Shown here: one piece after another, positions 56,634 through 64,000 of the stretch
Numbering within the stretch: the first letter of the stretch is position 1
How the letters are laid out: the number at the start of each line of letters is the position of its first letter
Assembly: GCF_003369915.1 (NCBI RefSeq)
Contig: NW_022881603.1
Coordinates: forward strand, 6,927,249 to 6,991,248
From: Drosophila miranda
Taxonomy: Eukaryota > Arthropoda > Insecta > Diptera > Drosophilidae
Length of the DNA: 64,000 nt
Direction: 5' to 3'
Made by a program: the position numbers and the translations under genes
The notes under the pieces: model-generated
What the model saw: the letters and a program-made list of their open reading frames with translations, nothing else
What the model was told of the DNA's origin: nothing
Databases searched by the model: none

Positions 56634-57187
56634 TACATATATAGTTGATAAATATTTATCATCATTGTGGAGCAATAATTATCCATAAAACTCTACCAAT
56701 TCTGCCAATACTAACGTCACCTATGGTATGACGATCTCTATATGTCACTCTGTTTGGACAATGATTTATGGGCAGCGATCGCCTTTATGGCAGGTGCTCT
56801 AAAAATTCCAATTTACAAGTGTTTAAATGAACATTAAAACCTCCTTAGTTAAGGTTTTGTGCAGCGCTTTCGCCGTCTTTTAGCCGTCTTATCTCTAAGC
56901 CATTTCCCATAGCTAAAAACATCGACAGAAATCTACAATTATTTTATTACCCCCGACGCGAAGGCGTGGTGGGGTTGGTGATAAAGAGGCACTGGGAGTC
57001 AGAGAGGAGGACTGATTGGGTTGTCTGGGGCAACGATCGGTCGAGTCGAATCGATCGATCGATCGATCGTTAGCTCGGGCGAATGTTAAATTACTCAAAG
57101 TGGCTGGAGAGACGCGCGTCATTGTCATCGCCATCACCATCGCCATCGTTTATTCACTTAGTGATGGCAGACAAAGAAATATATCAA
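56634..57187. other. Non-coding stretch between errantivirus and Helitron 6
   Basis: No gene is seen. An ATCGATCGATCGATCGATCG run lies at about 57050-57070, and an ATCGCCATCACCATCGCCAT run lies near 57127. Confidence 0.5.
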
Positions 57188-58127
57188 AACGAGGGGGAAC
57201 GTTGTGAGTTGCTGCGGACACCGCAACTCTACAGTTTTACCCGATACTAAGTCAGTATGGCTCTCCTCCGGCAGACGCCGCTAATATTGAACGACACGAC
57301 AAAGAGTGCGTGCGAGAGAGACAGAAAATCAGTCTGAGCGTGACGTCGGGGGCTGCGTAGCCACTGCAAATTGATTTCTTGCTTTTGGTTACAAAATTGA
57401 TCCGATCTGATCCAGATTCAGCAATCTGATAGATATGGTCATAATCTATGATTCTGCGTTTTTAGTTTTCTCGAATCTGCAATATTGTGGATGCAACAGA
57501 TTTTCGTCCTTTGTGGGGGCGGAAGGGGGTGGGGCGAAATTTTGAAACAAACTCGTCTCAGTCCGATATATTAGGAGTGTGGATACCAAATTTGGTTGCT
57601 CTAGCTTTTATAGTCTCTGAGATCTAGGCGCTAATGTTTTACTCTAAGCAAAGCCGCCTATGCTACGTGTGTGTTAGAGAGAGATAGGGCGAGAAAAAAT
57701 GAAATTATTTTCTTGATGCAGGCTATAATAATAATACGATCCAATTCAGATTCTGCTGTCTAAAAGATATGGTCATTCTCTACGATTCTGCGTTTTTGGT
57801 TTTCTCGTATCTTGTGGATGCCACAGATTTTCGCCCTTTGTGGGGGCGGAAGTGGGCGGGGCAAAGTTTTGAAATATTTTTGTAGCAGTGAAATATCACA
57901 GAAGTCTGGATCCAAAACATCGTTGCTCTAGCTCTTATAGTCTTTGAGCACTAGGCGCTAATAGGGACCGACAGACAGACAGACGGACGGACGGACAGAC
58001 GGCCAGACGGACAGACAGACACGGCTCAATCGACTCGGGTCGGAAACGATTCCTTCTGGACGTTACACACATCCACTTTTACCACAAATCTAATATACCC
58101 CAATACTCATTTTGAGTATCGGGTATA
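57188..58127 (-). mobile_element. INE-1/DINE-1-type Helitron 6
   Basis: A single minus-oriented Helitron of about 940 bp, from AACGAGGGGGAACGTTGTGA to GAGTATCGGGTATA. It has both ends and a short GACGGACGGACAGAC tract. This is the only copy of the family outside the tandem array in this window. Confidence 0.88.
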
Positions 58128-59720
58128 AAAAAACGAAAGGAAAAAGACCAAAAATTACCCATAATTTGTATTGAAAGTGTCGTGTAGCCGGGGGTCTAGG
58201 GCAAATAGGAAATGATTTTTATCAGCATTCACATTCACTTTTCACAGAGAGTTCTGTTATTCTGTGACCGCCACCATTTACATTGCGTCAATACAGTGGC
58301 CTGTATCTTTGGTCTATATTTATCTGGAAGAGCGAAAAACTCTTGAAATTTCACTACGTCAAATTGATGGGGAACGAAAAACATTACCAATCTATGGTCT
58401 GATAGTTTAAAGGCCGATTACCACCTTCCTCATTGACAAGCATTTACATCATGGCCTAAAGTGTATGTCAGAACAGAGAAAGCAATTAACTCAGGGAGGG
58501 TTGCTCGAGAAGTAGTTCTAGAAAAGTATATAAACTCTATTGTATGACCATTTATGCATAATTCGAAACACATTATACTACCGAACCAATTCGGTGTCTA
58601 TGTATAGGCTGACAATGTCCACGAATTTCGTTAATTCTCGTTTAATAGGTTTTTATTTTTAAAAATCCACAACAAAGAACGTGCCACAACAAACCCGAAA
58701 ATATACTATGTATAAGCTTTTCCAAAATGAGGAAATTTTTGTGTCCCACATTTTGAGTATATGTCTGTATTAATTTTTTTCTGTGGCACAGAAATTGCAG
58801 AGATCCTACGTACGAGACATATGCACAAAAAAATTTATTGTTGTGTCTTCTTCGAAATTTCCATGTCCACAAAAACAAAACAAACAAAACAGAATTGGAA
58901 CCCAGAAGATGAAAAGAAACTGAAAAATTGCGTCGCGTTGAGGGGAGAAGAAAAGCAACATCAAAAGTTTTTGGCCGAAGCTTTTGATACCACTTTTAAA
59001 TCTGCATACAGTAGTGCTGAGTGCTGCACATAGACGGGTAAGTATGTGTGAAGAAACAGTAGTTGGGATTAAAAAAAGCACCACAAAATAACACCGTTCA
59101 AATGTCCATGCTGATCAAGAATATACCCTCCATTTTCTTTGCGTTGCAAACATCTGATCAAAATGATAATACCCTATGCAAGTGTATACAAACGGAACAG
59201 CAAAAATAGCAACGGCTCTGACGAACTGACAAAACGTCTCTCTCTTTCTCTCTCTCTCTCTCTGTCTCTCTGTGCTTCCAAAACATAGGGCCGTGGATAA
59301 CAACGGGACTCAAAGGGGAAGACAAAAAACAAAGGAGAAACACGAGGGAGCGGGAGAGCGCGGACGGACAGGGCGACGAAGCGACACACTTTTTCTCAAT
59401 ATTTTGTTGTGTGCCATTGCGCCGTTATTTTGAAGGTCAAGTGACCAGGTTAAGCTTCCTCCGGAACTGCCTTTCAGCCTTCAGCTCTTCCTCCACCTCT
59501 AGATAGCGGCGGAAAACCATTTTTCCATTAAAAAATCTAATAAAAAGAAGGAAAAGGGGAAACGACAGTGAATCACCAGAGCGCAAACTACTTTGGTAAT
59601 TGGAAGAGCAAGCAATATAGAGCGCTCGCGGCAGAGCGTTTACTGTAACCAGAGAGGGCAGCGAAGTGACGCAGAGCGGGTGAGCGGAAAAAAGAGCGAA
59701 TGTACAGAAGGAATCGGCGA
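58128..59720. other. Non-coding stretch upstream of the Helitron
   Basis: No convincing gene. A CT-rich tract (TCTCTCTCTCTCTCTGTCTC) lies at 59237-59272. A 90-codon frame at 58761-59033 contains a lysine-rich NWNPEDEKKLKN stretch vaguely like a Myb/SANT start, but nothing supports it further. Confidence 0.45.
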
Positions 59721-59732
59721 TTAACTTACCAC

Positions 59733-60233
59733 GCGTCGTGTCTCGTATCGCGGCGGTTGAAGTGGAGCGGCGACCCCAACACCAGGCCCAGCCAAAGGTG
59801 AGGGCGTCGGCGTAGACGGGAGCGTGCCCACTATTTCATGAAGCACTTCAAACGGACCCAGTGCCTGCAGGCAGGTCTGCTCGTCAACCGAAATGTCCGC
59901 GGATGGCGGCGGTGAGGGTGGCAATGGATTTTCCATAACATAAACCAAATCTATTTCGGGTGCTCCTACTGCATGGGATAGTTGCATTGTGGGGGTCGCT
60001 GCGACGATATTCATCAGCTGAATGTCCATGTCTATCGTGGATGTCCATGGAATCGTGGATTCCGTCCCAGTTCCCATCTCCACTCCATTCAAATTTGATT
60101 TCTTCGTGCATTTGTCGGTTGTGGTCTGGTCCTGGTCTTCCAGTTGGAATATGTCATGGCAGTCCATTTCCATTATCATTAAATCTGTTTGGGTTGTTTG
60201 TTCGAAGCGAACTTCAGCGGCGGGCTTTCTCAT
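59733..60233 (-). CDS. Coding exon of unknown nuclear-type protein (possible 5' exon of the zinc-finger gene)
   Basis: An open exon of 167 codons from the ATG at 60233, ending at a consensus splice donor (GTG, then GTAAGT) at 59732. The protein is acidic, Gln/Thr/Pro-rich (PLPPSPPPSADIS, LPSTPTPSPLAGPGVG), has no known domain and resembles an activation region. The donor is in phase 0. The next acceptor with fitting phase that I recognise on this strand is at 43926, the first MADF/zinc-finger exon. The exon itself shows no break. The link is an inference, and it could belong to another gene. Confidence 0.6.
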
Positions 60234-60262
60234 AAGAAATGCGATTTATTCTAGAATTAAAC

Positions 60263-60988
60263 CAAAGACTATACAATACCAAGATGTTGCATGAGCGACC
60301 AAAAAGCTGTTCTATGGCGGGTCCTAACATTAGGACCCAAAAGGCACGAGGGAGCGCGCGGTGTTTCAATTCCCTTTTCGCCTGTACTTCGTCTCTACCG
60401 CGACCCCGCTGCCCATCGGTTTCGTCTGTTCGGCAATGCCTTCACCAGCAACGAAATAATTCTGGACTCTCGATCCTCAGCACCGTCGAAGCGGTGGTCG
60501 CGGATCGCCGATGTCTTTGGAGCGGCACAGTGGGACCTTTGACCGTCTCAGCTTGCTAAATTAGTTAGTGAATATGAGTTCAATAAATATTTGCACACTG
60601 AAAAAATGTTAAACTTTGAGTGCTTATATCTCCTAAACTAAAACTATCTTGAAAATTCGATTGGAAAATTCTCTATTAGATGCGTACATTAAATTTATCT
60701 AAAGCACTCATAAAATTTTTTGACTATTTCGGCTGAGTCCCCACTGTGCCGCGCCAAAGACATCAGCGACCACGCTGCCCTACGGTTTCGGCACGCAGAC
60801 ACTGACATGCTTTCACACCGACTCGACGCTGACCGAGGCATTGACGAAGCCGAGTAGCATTTCGGAGGCGAAGGTAGCGTAAAAGAGAATTGAAGTACTA
60901 GCCCCGCGCGCCCGTACCTTGAAGCGTCAAACGAAAATTAAAAAAGCATTTGTTCCTCATGCAACATCTTGGTATTGTATAGTCTTTG
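60263..60988. repeat. 726-bp foldback repeat with nested terminal inverted repeats
   Basis: The outer 33 bp (60263-60295 and 60956-60988) are perfect reverse complements, beginning CAAAGACTATACAATACC. Inside, the arms diverge but keep matches such as ATGTCTTTGG(A/C)GCGGCAC. The centre is bounded by CACAGTGGGACC (about 60528) and GTCCCCACTGTG (about 60737). Two open frames on the plus strand fall within the left arm and are probably not genes. Confidence 0.7.
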
Positions 60989-60989
60989 A

Positions 60990-61483
60990 TTAAACACACG
61001 ACATTGTGTTGGTATTGGTATCACACGAGCCGGCATTTTTCAAATGTTTGACAGTCGCGCTCGTCTGTTGTGCCCGGTGTGACCGCGGATATATCGGTCA
61101 AATATACCGCCCGACCCTCAGAAATATACCAAAATAGACCATCGCACTTTAAAAATATACCGTAAATATACTAACGATATACATATTACTGGTTTTTGAT
61201 ATTCCGTCGAATATTACTAGCTAAATAGAACCCTCAGCCCTGCCCACATAGTTTTATATTATTGATGAATCAATTTTTTACTTGACTGATTTATTTTAAA
61301 TACTCGCTTTCATTTGATTTTGCCTAAAAAAGGTAAAGATAAAAGTATGAGAGTAACTGCAGAGAAAAGTAGATTGGCAGCGCTGGAGGATAAACATACG
61401 TTGGCAGCGCGCACAATTCACAGCTGATTGCTGTTTCCTAATTTTGTTATTTAACCAGCAGGAATTTCCTCGAACCAAAAAAA
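60990..61483 (+). promoter_or_regulatory. mRpL41 upstream region with GGTATATTT repeat and M1BP-like motif
   Basis: The stretch 61083-61262 is the reverse complement of the segment upstream of each Dcr-2 copy (GGTATATTTCTGAGGGTCGG and TATATAGCTAGTAATATTCC types). It ends at GGTGTGACC (61076-61084), the inverse of the GGTCACAC core-promoter motif bound by M1BP in flies. The mRpL41 start is 400 bp downstream. No coding sequence is seen. Confidence 0.55.
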
Positions 61484-62000
61484 ATGCAAAACTGTATTAA
61501 ACTGGTGTCATTGGCACTCAAGTGCCCGCAGAGAGCCATCAGCACGTCTGCTGTCTTGGATGGCAAGCGGAACTTTCGCAAATTTAACGTACACAGCAAG
61601 CGCGGCACTCGCGCGGTTAAGGAGGCCCAAAAGACCATGGCCAATCCCCGGTGCCCATTGACAAGCGGGGCGTCCGCGACACAGGCATCTTGGTTGATGG
61701 AAAATTTGTGGAGATCCCTTAGAAAATCCCCGATATTATTGTGCCCGATCTAACGGACTGCAAGCTGAAGGCCTATGTGTCGTACAAAGCACCGGAAGTA
61801 GTGCAATCAGAATTCACCAGTCTGGACTTGTTCAACGCAGTCTATTCGAAAAAGATTGTTGAGGATTTCAAGGCGGGCAGCCTCCAGGCAGACGGCAGTC
61901 CCAAGGAACCATCGGCCGAAGAGAAACTCACTTCATCGGAGGCATTTCTCCGTGCACGAAGAACTGGCAGCGACATATTCTACACATACGTTTATTGTTT
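61484..62000 (+). pseudogene. mRpL41: Mitochondrial ribosomal protein L41, dead copy
   Basis: A component of the mitochondrial large ribosomal subunit. The N-terminus (MQNCIKLVSLALKCPQRAIS) fits a mitochondrial presequence, and the basic block NFRKFNVHSKRGTRAVKE follows. The family core is clear: VPDLTDCKLKAYVSYKAPEV and TSLDLFNAVYSKKIVEDFKA. A one-base loss near 61648 shifts the frame ahead of PVPIDKRGVRDTG. In the correct frame a TAG at 61718-61720 replaces a sense codon between FVEIP and KIPDIIV. The normal stop also seems lost after RRTGSDIF, because the frame runs on into the neighbouring gene. AATAAA lies at 62005. It converges on the SR-protein gene. Confidence 0.85.
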
Positions 62001-62024
62001 CTTAAATAAAAATTGTAAATTTTA

Positions 62025-62729
62025 CTATTCCTGGATGTACTTTTGGCGATATACGTAAAGTTTGCGAATCCATTTCTCCGTCTTAAGGTCAGGATTTCCA
62101 AGGAACTGATAAACGAAAACATGACACATATTTGTGAGAAGAGGACGATAGAACCGAGAAAAGCAACTTACGTTGGGATGAAATATTACATCTTCGGTTT
62201 GGACCGGGTTCGATGGATTCGGTACGGTCACCGTTTCGTTTTTCAGATCTATGATAACCTTCTCTGGAGCCTCACGATCTTTGGTGCTGAAGAAAGCTGA
62301 CGGCTTGAAGGTATCCTCGTCTATCTTTTCCAAGGCCTTCTGCACTTTGGTATCCAGCAAATCGATGCCCTTGACGTTGCTAGCGAGAGGCGTTGAACGT
62401 GAATTGCTCTCCGAACTCGGTGCTCTGGTTGTCCTTTGGGAGGCAGAGCGAGATTTGTTATAGTCCCGACTGCGACTCTTGCTGTGCCGGCTCCGGGAGC
62501 TGCTTGGACTGCGTGGCGATGAGCTGCGCGACGAGCTGCGGCTACTACTACGACTACGCCTGTAGTACTTTTTAGATTTCTTCGACTTCTTCTTTTTGGG
62601 TTTGGAGCTTTGCCGGCTGCTTCTGGTGGGGGACTTGGAGTGGTACCTTCGGTCGCGTTCTTTGTCGCGGTCCCGATCTCGCTCTCTTTCCCGGTCGCGG
62701 TCTCTATCATGTCTTTCCCGTTCACGCAT
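62025..62729 (-). CDS. RSRC1/SRrp53-like SR-related protein, apparently intact
   Basis: A serine/arginine-rich nuclear protein, probably a splicing co-factor. Two coding exons are 62172-62729 and 62025-62105, with a 66-bp GT-AG intron in phase 0. Residues 1-30 are Arg/Asp/Glu repeats. Residues 30-120 are RS-rich (SRSSSRSSSRSSSPRSPSSS) with a Lys-rich patch. The C-terminal third is globular: LLDTKVQKALEKIDEDTFKP, EKVIIDLKNETVTVP, and a final HPN-FLGNPDLKTEKWIRKLY. That last block resembles the C-terminus of RSRC1 (HPNLF, then EKW, KRL, LRQ), from family knowledge. It has 212 residues and no lesion. It overlaps the run-on frame of mRpL41. Confidence 0.75.
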   Translation of the reverse strand: MRERERHDRDRDRERERDRDRDKERDRRYHSKSPTRSSRQSSKPKKKKSKKSKKYYRRSRSSSRSSSRSSSPRSPSSSRSRHSKSRSRDYNKSRSASQRTTRAPSSESNSRSTPLASNVKGIDLLDTKVQKALEKIDEDTFKPSAFFSTKDREAPEKVIIDLKNETVTVPNPSNPVQTEDVIFHPNVSCFSRFYRPLLTNMCHVFVYQFLGNPDLKTEKWIRKLYVYRQKYIQE

Positions 62730-63486
62730 TGTCTTTTTTTATTTATTTATTTTTGATTCTATTGTCGCTTGGCTCATGTACATAATAAATACAGTACACT
62801 ACAAAAAGATATGAACAACAGGCAAAGCAGCACGGAAAATGCAACGAATGCAATGTAAAATGCACCCCATTTGCTTAATATAACTTGAAAAGATAACAAG
62901 TCAATTTTGTCTTCAAGGTATATTATCCTCAAACGGCGAGGTGAGGTTCGTACGAAGTCTGCAACTTGCCTAGGCTATTTTTGCTCGTCGTCCCTACCCC
63001 TTTCTATGGGGTTGTTACACATCGATATTATATTATATATAATATCGATATTATATACTGTGTCTATCGACTGCCCTCTAAATTATAATATTACTGAATC
63101 CAAATTTAAATTTGGGCGCCAAAAACTAAAAAATTATATAAAGTAGCGCCCGTTACGATAGCTTCTTTTAGTAATGGATTTTTTAACTAGATCTGGGAGC
63201 GCTTGCTTAACAATTTGAACTTTCAGAAGGTCGTTGAAAATTCTGATAATACAATCTAATTACATGTAACCGCCAGTAGCGCAGCTATCAAGATTCACAG
63301 AGTGATAGCTGCACCACTTGTCGTGAGACTTGAAGCCACCTGTATTATCGCTTCTGGCAAATCGCTCATGAGTTTCCCAAACGACCTATCAGTCTTGTTG
63401 TATTGAACGTAGTTTCTGTGCGAAAATAGCCTGCCATAAATTTGCCCGCCCAAATCTTCCAGTCCTAATCAGATGTTCCTTGGGGG
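62730..63486. other. Divergent intergenic region with DRE-type sites
   Basis: Between the SR gene (minus) and the lipase (plus). TATCGATA, the DRE core, lies at 63043-63050; a further ATCGAT is at 63021 and TATCGA at 63065, within an AT-rich near-palindrome (63019-63056). These fit a promoter of the SR-protein gene. No gene is visible. Confidence 0.55.
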
Positions 63487-63496
63487 TATATAAAAG
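63487..63496 (+). promoter_or_regulatory. TATA box of the lipase gene
   Basis: TATATAAAAG lies 50 bp ahead of the lipase ATG at 63546, so a start site near 63515-63520 would leave a short leader. TATA promoters are common in gut lipase genes. Confidence 0.6.
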
Positions 63497-63545
63497 GTAT
63501 GAGTGGTCACACCATTTGGTAAAGTACCTGCACCTGTGATCAAAA

Positions 63546-64000
63546 ATGCTGGTTCCCCAAGTATTTCTGGGTCTTCTATGTCTAGGCCTGGCCACAGCCT
63601 TGCCCGCCGACGGCGGGCGGGTGAGCTCTGTGACAACGGTAAAAACGAATCTCTATATTATAATATCTCTGTATTATTCAGTTGACTCTAGTGAGAGCAC
63701 AAGGCTATGAGATTCAGGAGCATACTGTTCAGACGTCGGATGGATATATTCTCACCATGCACCGCATTCCATACTCCAAGAATACCGGCTACGATGGCGC
63801 TCGTCCTGTTGCCTTCCTCATGCACGGTCTGCTCTGCTCGTCCTCTGACTGGGTGATTGGGCGGTCCACACAGTGGCCTAGCTTACCTGCTTTCTGAGGC
63901 TGGCTATGATGTCTGGATGGGCAATGCTCGTGGCAACACCTATTCGAAGAAACATGCAACCCACACACCGCTGCTGCTGCCCTTCTGAAACTTCGAGTGG
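63546..64000 (+). pseudogene. Acid lipase (lysosomal/gastric lipase family), 5' part, dead
   Basis: A secreted or lysosomal triglyceride lipase of the Lip3/magro type. Exon 1 (63546-63638) encodes a signal peptide (MLVPQVFLGLLCLGLATALP). A 43-bp intron follows, then exon 2 from 63682. The conserved start of the family is clear: GYEIQEHTVQTSDGYILTMH, RIPYS, and the oxyanion region FLMHGLLCSSSDWV. The frame shifts near 63860, and the family motif [20 protein letters not shown] continues in another frame. A TGA at 63986-63988 stands where the family has Trp (PFWNFEW type). The gene runs off the window. The orthologue is not certain. Confidence 0.82.

Noticed and set aside
58761-59033. Small Lys-rich frame with a Myb/SANT-like start
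   Set aside because: It is too short, lacks the spaced Trp pattern of a full repeat, and has no splice partner.
60239-60559. Two overlapping frames on the plus strand with gene-like composition
   Set aside because: They lie within the foldback arm, and the matching frame in the other arm is not conserved.
1-64000. CRISPR arrays, operons, tRNA or rRNA genes
   Set aside because: None seen; the sequence is eukaryotic, and direct repeats are explained by tandem units, transposons and microsatellites.

Overview
This window is eukaryotic nuclear DNA from a fruit fly, most likely of the Drosophila obscura group. The host genes are clear Drosophila orthologues with short GT-AG introns: Dicer-2, a fibrinogen-related secreted protein, a MADF/C2H2 zinc-finger factor, mitochondrial ribosomal protein L41, an RSRC1-like SR protein and an acid lipase. 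The DNA is saturated with INE-1/DINE-1-type Helitrons (called ISY in D. miranda), LINEs and an errantivirus. Most host genes carry stop codons, frameshifts or deletions. Dicer-2 lies on Muller element C in D. melanogaster, and mass decay plus transposon load plus gene amplification on that element is what is known of the D. miranda neo-Y. That assignment is an inference and has not been tested here.

Positions 1-40384 hold a tandem amplification of one ancestral module: a fibrinogen-domain gene on the minus strand, head-to-head with Dcr-2 on the plus strand. Unit A (1-18972) and unit B (18973-35537) each have both genes. Unit C (35538-40384) has the fibrinogen gene and the Dcr-2 upstream region, and stops at the splice donor of the Dcr-2 5'-UTR exon. 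All copies are broken. The two Dcr-2 copies carry different private lesions, while the fibrinogen copies share lesions in a pattern that does not fit a simple tree. The spacer between the two genes carries a different transposon load in each unit: an I/LOA-type LINE pair in A, a CR1/jockey-type LINE in B, and an inverted Helitron pair in C. Helitron copies sit at the unit junctions.

Positions 40385-60240 contain a small unknown gene fragment and a MADF plus C2H2 zinc-finger gene on the minus strand. The first coding exon of that gene may be the intact exon at 59733-60233, about 16 kb away. The putative intron holds a 566-bp hAT-type MITE, a young 7.86-kb gypsy-group errantivirus (two 531-bp LTRs) and another Helitron.

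Positions 60240-64000 are gene-dense: a foldback repeat, a dead mRpL41 copy, an apparently intact RSRC1-like SR gene converging on it, and the 5' part of a dead acid-lipase gene cut by the window edge. Single-base frameshifts are frequent. Some could be residual long-read assembly errors, but the large deletions and nonsense codons cannot be explained that way.
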